Assembly (NCBI GenBank): GCA_029260415.1
Contig: JAJDDH010000087.1
Location: 1 to 6,964 of the forward strand
DNA length: 6,964 bases
Reading direction: 5' to 3'
Source: Phycisphaerales bacterium
Lineage (GTDB): Bacteria > Planctomycetota > Phycisphaerae > Phycisphaerales > UBA1924
Position numbers and translations under genes: made by a program. Within the stretch, counting starts at the first letter, position 1; every line of letters begins with the position of its first letter. A model generated the notes under the pieces. It worked only from the letters and a program-made list of their open reading frames with translations. It made no database searches and had not been told where the DNA came from. Of the stretch, positions 1-5,773 are shown piece after piece.

Positions 1-261
1 CCCGCCGGAACGATCATGGGCAACATGCCCGGCAGCGAGGGCTCCCCCGCCGTCGCGCTGACGGGGCGCGTCTGGGTGCAGTGCGACGCGGGCGATCGCG
101 CCATCGAGCCGGGCGACCTGCTGACGACATCCGCAACGCCCGGGCACGCCATGAGCGTGACCGACCACGAGCGCGCGACGGGCAGCGTCATCGGCAAGGC
201 CATGACCGGGCTGGGCCTGGGCGAGACCGGCATGGTCCTCGTGCTCGTTGGGCTTCAGTAA
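1..261 (+). CDS. C-terminal end of a larger secreted or fibre-like protein (5' partial)
   Basis: The frame is open from base 1 and ends at TAA 259-261, giving the last 86 residues of a protein whose start lies outside the window. The visible part is a compact beta-rich domain: a short VALTGRVWV strand, then GDLLTTSATPGHAM, then SVIGKAMTGLGLGETGMVLVLV, ending in GLQ. From memory, domains of this pattern (a GRV.V..D, a PGDLLTTS.TPGHAM block, a GKA block and a VLVLV..Q end) close long repetitive secreted or tail-fibre-like proteins in planctomycetes and other bacteria, and they loosely recall the autoproteolytic chaperone domains of fibre proteins. That functional link is inference. An internal ATG at 16 is unlikely to be the true start because homologous sequence continues upstream of it and no Shine-Dalgarno precedes it. 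It lies 24 nt before the protease gene and is probably cotranscribed with it. Confidence 0.8.
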   Translation, partial: PAGTIMGNMPGSEGSPAVALTGRVWVQCDAGDRAIEPGDLLTTSATPGHAMSVTDHERATGSVIGKAMTGLGLGETGMVLVLVGLQ

Positions 262-285
262 GCGACAGCTCAAAGGAGATCGATC

Positions 286-1248
286 ATGATCCCGACCACA
301 CTGGCCATCGCGATCCTTACAGGCGCCGGGGCGACGGAGACCGCCCCGAACCAGCCCGCAGGCAATCTTGGCCCGATCGGCGTGTGCGACACCGAGCCGC
401 TCATCGGCGGCGCCATCTTCCGCGGCGGCGGGATGGCCAGCGAGGGCTGGGACGGGCCCGGCGAGAACGCGACGACCATCTACTTCCATGTGGAGAACAC
501 CTCGAACGATCTCGGCGCTGGGCAGCGGACTGCGGTGCTCAATGCACTCGCGACGTGGGCCAGCATCGTGCAGATCGAGTTTGTTGAGATCGGCGTGCCA
601 AACCGGAACCGGGCGATCGATTTCCGCTGGGCAACCGGCGACCACTGCGCTGTCGAAAGCGACGAGTGCGGCGACACAGACTGCCCATTCGACGGATCGG
701 GCGGCGTGATCGCCCACGCCGGGTTCCCTCCCGGCGTGAACTCAGCGTGCGTGAACCCCATGGCCGAATCGTGGGCGGGCAACGTTCACTTCGATGACGG
801 GGACTTCTTCGAGACCGACTCGGGGAGCCCGTCGGACGGGTTCAGCATGACGCTCGTCGCGGCCCACGAGATCGGGCACGCGATCGGGCTCACGCACGAT
901 ATCGGCGGCGGCGGCCCCCACATCATGCGCCCCACCATCGGCTGGGGGGACGTCATGCAGACCCCCTCCGCGTCGGACATCGCCCACCTGCGCTCCGGGT
1001 ACGCGGCCGGCACGGGCAGCGTCGTCACCTTCGAGCAGAACGGCATCTGGGTCAACGCCTCGTACATGTTCACCGAGCTCGGGCTCCCGGGTGACCCGTT
1101 CAACACCATATCCGAGGCGATCAACGCCCTGCCCCCGTTCAACACGGGCGTCACGATCCACCTCATCGGCGGGTCCTACCCCCCGATCACCATCAGCCAG
1201 CCCTGCACCATCACCGCCGAGTTCAACCCGGCAACGATCGGCCAGTAA
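286..1248 (+). CDS. Matrixin-like (metzincin, M10-type) zinc metalloprotease with short beta-helix-like tail
   Basis: Predicted secreted endopeptidase of 320 aa. The zinc site HEIGHAIGLTHD covers residues 194-205: ligands H194, H198 and H204, with catalytic base E195. Met214 in HIMRP fits the Met-turn that defines metzincins. Upstream, IAHAGFPPG (His144) and NVHFDDGDFF (His168, Asp170, Asp171) match the structural zinc/calcium region of matrixins. Six cysteines (34, 121, 128, 133, 155, 307) may form disulphides. After the catalytic domain, residues 266-320 (GLPGDPFNTISEAI ... GGSYPPITI ... TIGQ) look like the first rung of a parallel beta-helix. AAAGGAG at 272-278 lies 7 nt before the ATG, and no other in-frame start exists after the upstream stop. 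The N-terminus (hydrophobic residues about 6-16) is a weak signal peptide with no basic residue. It is the first of a tandem pair; the second copy follows after 12 nt. Substrate unknown. Confidence 0.9.
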   Translation: MIPTTLAIAILTGAGATETAPNQPAGNLGPIGVCDTEPLIGGAIFRGGGMASEGWDGPGENATTIYFHVENTSNDLGAGQRTAVLNALATWASIVQIEFVEIGVPNRNRAIDFRWATGDHCAVESDECGDTDCPFDGSGGVIAHAGFPPGVNSACVNPMAESWAGNVHFDDGDFFETDSGSPSDGFSMTLVAAHEIGHAIGLTHDIGGGGPHIMRPTIGWGDVMQTPSASDIAHLRSGYAAGTGSVVTFEQNGIWVNASYMFTELGLPGDPFNTISEAINALPPFNTGVTIHLIGGSYPPITISQPCTITAEFNPATIGQ

Positions 1249-1253
1249 AGGAG
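1247..1253 (+). promoter_or_regulatory. Shine-Dalgarno that selects the TTG start of the second protease paralogue
   Basis: AAAGGAG overlaps the TAA stop of the upstream gene and sits 7 nt before TTG at 1261, the same motif and spacing as at the first copy (AAAGGAG 272-278, ATG 286). An ATG at 1256-1258 is only 2 nt from the motif and in another frame, reading ATG-CGT-TGA. It is therefore not a usable start for the paralogue. Confidence 0.75.
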
Positions 1254-1260
1254 CGATGCG

Positions 1261-2199
1261 TTGAGCCTTCCCATCGATACCATCGCGGCGCTGCTTCTCG
1301 CAGGCGCCATCCAGGCCCCGGACCACGCTGGCCCCCGGATGGGCTGCGGGATGTCCCCGTGGTCCGGCGGGGCGACGCGGGGCATCGGCATGGTCGGCAA
1401 CGGCTGGGACGGTGAGGGCCAGAACGCAACGACCATCTACTTCCACATCGAGATCCCTCACCCGCTGCAGAGCGCCCAGCGCGAGCAGTTCCTGGACATG
1501 CTCCAGGCGTGGGCCAACGAGGTGCAGATCCACTTCGTCGAACTCCCGATCGCCAACGCGACGCGGAGCATCGACCTGCTCTGGGTCGAGGGCAATCACT
1601 GCGACCTGGACAGCGCCGAGTGCGGGCAGCCCGGGTGTGATTTCTCGGATATGCCGTCCTCGTTCCTCGGGCACGCGGCCTACCCGCCCGGCATCGAGAC
1701 CATCTGCGGCGGGGTGTCGCAGGAGAGCCGCGCGGGCGACATCCACCTGAACCTGGACGCGACGATCCAGTCCAACCCGGACAACGCGGGGTACAGCTTC
1801 AAGCTCGTCGCGGCCCACATGATCGGGCACGCGCTCGGTCTGCAGGACAACCCGAACCCGGGCGATCACAACGTCATGGGCCCGATCGAGTGGAACGAGA
1901 ACTTTCTGCTCATCTCCGAGTCAGACTCGCTCCAGCTCCAGGCGGGGTACGCCGCGGGCGTGGGCAGCGTGACGACGCTCGAGTCGCTGGGCATCTGGGT
2001 GAACAGCGCCTGGACCGGCAGCGAGCGCGGCACACCCGGGAGCCCGTTCGACACGCTGCACGAGGGCGTTGCCGGGCTCCCGGCGCACCACGAGGGCGTG
2101 ACCATCCACGTGCAGGCGGGCCTCTACCCGGGCCCGATCACGATCACAGAGCCATGCACCATCATGTCCGAGTTCGGGACCGCGTTCATCGGGCAGTAA
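1261..2199 (+). CDS. Tandem matrixin paralogue with altered active site (probable pseudoprotease)
   Basis: 312 aa, colinear with the preceding protease over its whole length: the NATTIYFH block, the same spacing of six cysteines (29, 114, 121, 126, 149, 299), VAAH.IGHA.GL, a Met-turn candidate Met206 in NVMGP, GYAAG.GSV, GIWVN and the same beta-helix-like tail ending IGQ. The zinc motif reads HMIGHALGLQD (186-196). Zinc-binding His186 and His190 remain, but the catalytic Glu is Met187 and the third ligand is Asp196. Asp is tolerated as third ligand in some metzincins, so metal binding may persist, but general-base catalysis should be lost. The matrixin calcium-region HFDDGD has become HLNLDA (162-167). 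TTG 1261 is chosen because it is the only in-frame start after the upstream TAA with a properly spaced Shine-Dalgarno. The frame is intact, so this is a maintained gene rather than a decayed one. A role as binding or regulatory partner of the active copy is inference. The N-terminus is hydrophobic but lacks basic residues. Confidence 0.85.
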   Translation: MSLPIDTIAALLLAGAIQAPDHAGPRMGCGMSPWSGGATRGIGMVGNGWDGEGQNATTIYFHIEIPHPLQSAQREQFLDMLQAWANEVQIHFVELPIANATRSIDLLWVEGNHCDLDSAECGQPGCDFSDMPSSFLGHAAYPPGIETICGGVSQESRAGDIHLNLDATIQSNPDNAGYSFKLVAAHMIGHALGLQDNPNPGDHNVMGPIEWNENFLLISESDSLQLQAGYAAGVGSVTTLESLGIWVNSAWTGSERGTPGSPFDTLHEGVAGLPAHHEGVTIHVQAGLYPGPITITEPCTIMSEFGTAFIGQ

Positions 2200-2214
2200 C
2201 ACGGAGACCAGACC

Positions 2215-2622
2215 ATGCGACGCAATCATGCGCTCTCAATCACCGCTCTCGCCGCGTTCGCTTCGGGGGCTGTCGCGCAGCCGTACGCGATCGATTGGCA
2301 CACCGTGGACGCCGGAGGGGGCGTGTCTCTGGGCGGTCAGTTCGAGGTCAGCGGCACCATCGGCCAGCATGACGCAGGAAATGCCCTGATCGGTGGGTCG
2401 ATCGAACTGACCGGGGGGTTCTGGGCCGGCGCTGGCGGCGGCGGGTGCAACGCGGCAGACCTGGCCCCGCCCGCAGGCGTGCTCAACTTCACCGACGTCA
2501 TCGCCTTTCTCACCGCGTTCGGGAACATGGAATCCCCCGCTGATCTCGCGCCCCCGTTCGGTGTCTACGACTTTACCGACGTCATCGCATTCCTGACCGC
2601 GTTCGGCGCCGGGTGCCCGTAG
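2215..2622 (+). CDS. Small secreted protein with GC-type dockerin-like C-terminus
   Basis: 135 aa. The N-terminus (MRRNHALS, hydrophobic stretch, AVA|Q) is a convincing Sec signal peptide with cleavage after Ala21. Residues 23-72 (YAIDWHTVDAGGG ... GTIGQHDAGN ... LTGGFWAG) match a short beta-rich module often seen at the N-terminus of planctomycete surface proteins. A glycine linker leads to Cys78 and two 24-residue repeats (80-103 and 108-131), then GCP at the C-terminus. Each repeat has Asp, PP.GV and FTD followed by a helix VIAFLTAFG, the layout of a twin EF-like dockerin, but several usual calcium-ligand positions hold Ala or Pro. Cys78 and Cys134 bracket the domain and may pair. NCBI-type annotation would call this a GC-type dockerin domain-anchored protein. 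GGAG at 2203-2206 lies 8 nt before the ATG, and the gene follows the protease pair by 15 nt. It may serve as an anchor or adaptor at the cell surface (inference). Confidence 0.85.
   Translation: MRRNHALSITALAAFASGAVAQPYAIDWHTVDAGGGVSLGGQFEVSGTIGQHDAGNALIGGSIELTGGFWAGAGGGGCNAADLAPPAGVLNFTDVIAFLTAFGNMESPADLAPPFGVYDFTDVIAFLTAFGAGCP
2452..2607 (+). repeat. Two dockerin-type amino-acid repeats
   Basis: Residues 80-103 and 108-131 of the protein above are two 24-residue units with a 28-residue period. They match at 20 of 24 positions by direct comparison; the differences are A/P, A/F, L/Y and N/D. The shared core is DLAPP, GV and FTDVIAFLTAFG. Confidence 0.85.
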
Positions 2623-2634
2623 CGCTGCGGCGCC
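2605..2634. terminator. Possible GC-rich hairpin at the end of the left operon
   Basis: GGCGCCG (2605-2611) can pair with CGGCGCC (2628-2634), a 7-bp stem with a 16-nt loop that spans the TAG stop of the dockerin gene. There is no T-tract after it, so an intrinsic terminator is only a weak possibility. Confidence 0.2.
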
Positions 2635-2661
2635 TGGCAGGGCATTGAGCGACCTACGACC

Positions 2662-2684
2662 GCGGGGGATCGACATCACCCCGC
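2662..2684. terminator. Possible hairpin between convergent genes
   Basis: GCGGGG (2662-2667) can pair with CCCCGC (2679-2684) across an 11-nt loop containing the stop codon of the minus-strand apbE gene. It is the only other obvious inverted repeat in the convergent gap, and no T-run is seen on either strand. Short GC stems are common by chance in DNA of this composition. Confidence 0.2.
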
Positions 2685-3662
2685 ACGCCGCGCGTGCCAG
2701 ACGATCTCGGCCCCGGGCCACTCCGAGCGGAGCCCGCCCTCCCCCTCCGGGCCGAGCACGCTCGCGGCGCTGGCGAGCGCGTCCGCCAGCCACGCGTTGC
2801 TTGCAATCACCGTGACGGCGCTCGACGATCGCAGCCCGACGCCGGTCCGCGGGTCGAGGATGTGCGAGTACTGCACCCCGTCGATCGTCACGGAGCGGTA
2901 CGCATCGCCAGATGTCGCAACACCGACGTTCGACAGCTGAAGCGCCCGCGCCCCGCCCCGGTCATCGGTCGCCTCGATCCGCCACCCCGCCTCGCCCGGA
3001 GGGGCGTCGCCCAGCGCCAGGTCGCCGCCGAGGTCAACCATGGCGCGCCGCAGCCCATGCCGGGAGAGGACCTGCAACGCCGCGTCCGCCGCGTACCCCT
3101 TGCCGATGGCGCCGAAGTCGAACCGGACGCCCGGCGCAAGCAGCTCAATCGTCGAGAGCCGCTCATCAACGTCAATGAGGCGGAACCCCGCGCGTGCGCG
3201 AGCATCCGTGAGGCGCTGCGGGTCGGGGAGGCGTCCCGATCTGAACGACTCCCGCCACAGCCCGGTCAGGGCGCCCAGCGTCGGGTCGAAGGCGCCCCCC
3301 GAAGCCTCGTGGACCCGGGCCGACTTGAGGACAACGTCGAACAGATCCGGGCTGACCCGATGGGGCGCCCCGATCGGCGCGGCACAGAGCCGCATCGCCT
3401 CGCTCGCAGGCGTGTAGTCGCTGAGCACGAGGTTCAGACGGTCCATCTCGTCAAACGCCAGACGCGCCGCATCGACCGCGACCGCCTCGCTCGGCGCAAA
3501 TACGACGATTCTCGCCCTGCTCCCCATGACCACCCTTGCGAACTCGAACCGAAAGGCGGTAGCCTCGCCCCGCTGGGCGCGGTCCGCCCGGTTCGAGGCG
3601 CATCCCCCGGTGCAGAGGATCAGAGCGATCATGACGAGCCCGAGACTTCTGGCGTGCAGCAT
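2676..3662 (-). CDS. apbE: ApbE-family FAD:protein FMN transferase, predicted lipoprotein
   Basis: Transfers FMN from FAD to a Ser/Thr of exported target proteins, typically in Mg-dependent fashion, outside the cytoplasmic membrane. The 328-aa reading starts at ATG 3662. Family signatures appear in order: MGSRARIVV (46-54), GAFDPTLGALTGLW (123-136), FDFGAIGKGYAADAA (181-195), DLGGDLALGD (210-219), VATSGDAYRS (248-257), HILDPRTG (267-274) and ADALASAASVLG (293-304); Asp294 is the likely C-terminal metal ligand. The N-terminus has a basic residue (Arg5), a hydrophobic stretch and TGGC with Cys21, a lipobox with an imperfect -3 position. A shorter start at ATG 3632 would leave no basic n-region, and a longer reading up to 3929 runs antisense through the next gene's catalytic domain, so 3662 is preferred. 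No good Shine-Dalgarno is seen at either ATG. The stop is TGA 2678-2676. No flavinylated partner is encoded in this window, so its target is unknown. Confidence 0.92.
   Translation of the reverse strand: MLHARSLGLVMIALILCTGGCASNRADRAQRGEATAFRFEFARVVMGSRARIVVFAPSEAVAVDAARLAFDEMDRLNLVLSDYTPASEAMRLCAAPIGAPHRVSPDLFDVVLKSARVHEASGGAFDPTLGALTGLWRESFRSGRLPDPQRLTDARARAGFRLIDVDERLSTIELLAPGVRFDFGAIGKGYAADAALQVLSRHGLRRAMVDLGGDLALGDAPPGEAGWRIEATDDRGGARALQLSNVGVATSGDAYRSVTIDGVQYSHILDPRTGVGLRSSSAVTVIASNAWLADALASAASVLGPEGEGGLRSEWPGAEIVWHARRAG
3631..3662. other. Head-to-head overlap of divergent gene starts
   Basis: The apbE start (ATG 3662-3660, minus) lies inside the signal-peptide coding region of the plus-strand gene that starts at ATG 3631, giving a 32-bp antisense overlap. 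Even with the shorter apbE start (ATG 3632-3630) the two start codons share bases. There is no intergenic space for promoters, so each promoter would have to lie within the other gene. Confidence 0.65.
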
Positions 3663-4452
3663 CGCTCTCACGGTAGCCGCATCCGCGTTCGCGCAGGACA
3701 CCGCGGCTCCGCCCGAGACCAAGACCGTCCGGATCCCGGGGACCACCGTCGAGTTTGAGCTCGTCGCCTGCCCCGGGGGCGAGACGACCGATGAGAACGG
3801 GCAAACCCGGGGCATCGACCCGCTCTGGGTGCTGAGCACCGAGGTCACGTGGGACCTGTACGACATCTTCGTCTTCGCCCTGGACGAGGCGGACGCGGGC
3901 GCCCTCGACGCGGTCTCGCGCCCGAGCAAACCCTACGTGCCCCCGGACCGGGGCTACGGGCACGCGGGCTACCCCGCGATCGGCATGACCCGGGATGCCG
4001 CGGAAGCGTTCTGCGTCTGGCTTGAAGCGCGGACCGGACTCCAGGCCCGCCTGCCCACCCCAGAGGAGTGGACATTCCTGGCCAGCGCTGATCAAGCGGA
4101 CACACCCGCCCCAGAGCAGGACCTGAGCGAGACCGCCTGGTTCAACGCCAACACCGACGACACCACCCAGCCCGTCGGGCGACGATCGCCCAACGCGTTC
4201 GGGCTCCACGACACGCTGGGCAACGTCGCCGAGTGGGTCATGACCGACACGGGCAAGCCGATCGCCATGGGCGGCTCGTTCCGCGACGCGGGCGAGGACT
4301 GCACCCCCCGATCCACGCAGCGCCAGCGCTCGAGCTGGAACACGAGCGACCCGCAGATCCCCAAGAGCCGCTGGTGGCTGGCCGACTGCGGCTGGGTGGG
4401 CTTCCGGTTTGTCGTAGAGTTGGATGATAAAGGAGACGCCGATGACGACTGA
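3631..4452 (+). CDS. Exported FGE/SUMF1-fold (sulfatase-modifying-factor-like) protein
   Basis: 273 aa. MTSPRLLACSIALTVA...AFA|Q is a clear Sec signal peptide (cleavage after Ala21) and fixes the start at ATG 3631; the ATG at 3526 would add 35 residues with no signal character. The mature part follows the FGE/EgtB/PvdO layout: WVLSTEVTWDLYDIF (66-80), YPAIGMTRDAAEAFCVWLEARTG (114-136), ARLPTPEEWTFLA (139-151), NAFGLHDTLGNVAEWV (188-203), GGSFRD (214-219) and GWVGFRFV (254-261). The true formylglycine-generating enzyme has a closely spaced catalytic Cys pair near the C-terminus; here only Cys224 and Cys253 occur there, 29 residues apart, so sulfatase activation is not expected. It may instead be a binding or structural member of the family. 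No sulfatase is seen nearby. The acidic tail (DDKGDADDD) is encoded across the Shine-Dalgarno and start of the next gene, an 11-bp overlap that suggests translational coupling. The Shine-Dalgarno is weak (GAGG at 3615-3618). Confidence 0.85.
   Translation: MTSPRLLACSIALTVAASAFAQDTAAPPETKTVRIPGTTVEFELVACPGGETTDENGQTRGIDPLWVLSTEVTWDLYDIFVFALDEADAGALDAVSRPSKPYVPPDRGYGHAGYPAIGMTRDAAEAFCVWLEARTGLQARLPTPEEWTFLASADQADTPAPEQDLSETAWFNANTDDTTQPVGRRSPNAFGLHDTLGNVAEWVMTDTGKPIAMGGSFRDAGEDCTPRSTQRQRSSWNTSDPQIPKSRWWLADCGWVGFRFVVELDDKGDADDD
4429..4435 (+). promoter_or_regulatory. Shine-Dalgarno inside the FGE-like gene that sets the Gfo/Idh start
   Basis: AAAGGAG lies 6 nt before ATG 4442. An earlier in-frame ATG at 4424 would place this motif inside the coding sequence and has no Shine-Dalgarno of its own. 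ATG 4442 is therefore the start, overlapping the upstream stop by 11 bp. Confidence 0.8.
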
Positions 4453-5773
4453 GCGTGACCTGACCAGGCGAGAGTTCGTCGCCACCGCAACCGCCATCGG
4501 GGCAGCAGGCCTTGTGACGGCGCCCGCGCTCGCCGGCGCCGACCGTCCGCGCATCGCGGATCCAATCCGTGTAGGCATCGTCGGCTGCGGCGGTCGCGGA
4601 ACCGGCGCCCTCATCCAGGCGCTCAAGGCCGACACGGGCAGCGTGCTCTGGGCGATGGGCGACCTCTACCCTGAGCGCCTCGAGCCCTGCCACGGGTACG
4701 CCCGCGCCGCCCTGCAGGAGCAGGACGAGGAGCGGGGAACCAACGCCGCGGCGTCCAAGCTCCAGGCGGTCCCCGAACGTCGCTTCAGCGGGTTCGACGC
4801 CTACGCCAAGGTCATCGCCTCGGGCGTGGACGTGGTACTTCTCACGACGCCCCCCGCGTTCCGACCCCAGCACCTCGCCGCGGCGGTTGACGCCGGCAAG
4901 CACGTGTTCTGCGAGAAGCCCGTCGCCGTAGACGCCCCGGGCGTGCGTTCCGTAATCGCGTCCGCGGCGCTCGCCAGGCAGAAGGGCCTGAGCCTGATGT
5001 CGGGCTTCTGCTGGCGGTACCAGATGCAGATGCGTGAGGCGTTCGACAAGCTGCTCTCGGGTGGCGTCGGCGACATCCGAACCATCCAGACCACCTACAA
5101 CGCGACGGGCTGGGTCCCGCCCAACGCGCGCAAGCCCGAATGGTCCGATGCCGAGTTCCAGACCCGCAACTGGCAGTACTTCAACCCGCTCTCGGGCGAC
5201 CACATCGTCGAGCAGGCGGTCCACGCGATCGACTGGATCGGCTGGGCCCTGCGTGACAAGGCCCCGCTCCGGTGCTGGGCCGTCGGCGGGCGCCAGGCCA
5301 GGCCCGATCTTCCCGAGACGGGCAACGTCTTTGATCACTTCTCCGTCACCTACGAGTTCGAGGGCGGCGTCCGCGCGTACCACATGTGCAGGCACTGGCC
5401 CAACTCGCCCTACGACAACACCGGTTTCGTGACCGGCTCGACCGGCGCCATGACCATCGACCCCTGGAACGGAAAGCACGTCATCGAGGGCGCCAACCCC
5501 TGGAAAGGCAGCGCCGCTGGCAACGACATGTACCAGAAGGAGCACGACGAGCTGTTCACCGCGATCCGCTCCGGGCGTCCCGTCAACGACGGCGCCTTCA
5601 TGTGTAACACCACGATGCTCGCAATCATGGGTCGCATGGCCGCGTACACCGGGCAGGCCGTGACCTGGGAGCAGGCGATGAACAGCCAAGAAAACCTCAA
5701 CCCGGGCGCCTGGTCGTTCACCGACCGCCCAACCCCCACCGTCGCCATCCCGGGCACGACGAGGCTCATCTGA
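4442..5773 (+). CDS. Tat-exported Gfo/Idh/MocA family oxidoreductase
   Basis: 443 aa NAD(P)-dependent dehydrogenase-type protein. The N-terminus carries a twin-arginine signal (LTRREFVA, Arg9-Arg10, then a mildly hydrophobic Ala-rich stretch to ALAGA), implying export in folded, cofactor-loaded form. The Rossmann domain starts at RVGIVGCGGRGTGA (43-56, dinucleotide-binding glycines); LLTTPPAFRPQHLAAAVDAGKHVFCEKP (133-160) holds the family EKP motif, whose Lys159 is usually catalytic. The C-terminal substrate domain has GDHIVEQAVHAIDW (252-265), the usual location of the catalytic His. Length and domain order are normal for secreted planctomycete members. The substrate cannot be read from sequence; members act on sugars, inositols or glycosides by oxidising or reducing a hydroxyl/keto position. 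Its stop overlaps the start of the isomerase-like gene by 1 nt (TGATG), and a second Gfo/Idh gene follows, so the proteins probably work on one pathway. Confidence 0.93.
   Translation: MTTERDLTRREFVATATAIGAAGLVTAPALAGADRPRIADPIRVGIVGCGGRGTGALIQALKADTGSVLWAMGDLYPERLEPCHGYARAALQEQDEERGTNAAASKLQAVPERRFSGFDAYAKVIASGVDVVLLTTPPAFRPQHLAAAVDAGKHVFCEKPVAVDAPGVRSVIASAALARQKGLSLMSGFCWRYQMQMREAFDKLLSGGVGDIRTIQTTYNATGWVPPNARKPEWSDAEFQTRNWQYFNPLSGDHIVEQAVHAIDWIGWALRDKAPLRCWAVGGRQARPDLPETGNVFDHFSVTYEFEGGVRAYHMCRHWPNSPYDNTGFVTGSTGAMTIDPWNGKHVIEGANPWKGSAAGNDMYQKEHDELFTAIRSGRPVNDGAFMCNTTMLAIMGRMAAYTGQAVTWEQAMNSQENLNPGAWSFTDRPTPTVAIPGTTRLI

Noticed and set aside
278..291. Three GATC sites clustered around the first protease start codon
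   Set aside because: GATC-rich words are common throughout this sequence, and there is no evidence for a methylation switch.
742..1869. Long minus-strand open frame (375 codons) antisense to the two proteases
   Set aside because: It is Arg/Val/Asp-rich composition typical of antisense frames in high-GC DNA, shows no domain, and the plus strand has clear motifs on both sides of it.
1261..2199. Calling the second protease copy a decayed pseudogene
   Set aside because: The frame is intact for 312 codons, the Shine-Dalgarno spacing is kept and all cysteines are conserved, which points to a maintained gene with altered chemistry.
3526..3630. Earlier ATG for the FGE-like protein
   Set aside because: It would bury the Sec signal peptide 35 residues inside the protein and overlap apbE further.
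2694..3758. 354-codon plus-strand open frame opposite apbE
   Set aside because: It has no recognisable motif and is a composition artefact; the minus strand carries every ApbE signature.
3663..3929. N-terminal extension of ApbE to an ATG at 3929
   Set aside because: The added 89 residues have no signal or domain character and lie antisense to the FGE-like gene; the lipoprotein signal begins at 3662.
4424..4441. Earlier ATG for the first Gfo/Idh protein
   Set aside because: The strong AAAGGAG lies after this ATG, correctly spaced for ATG 4442.
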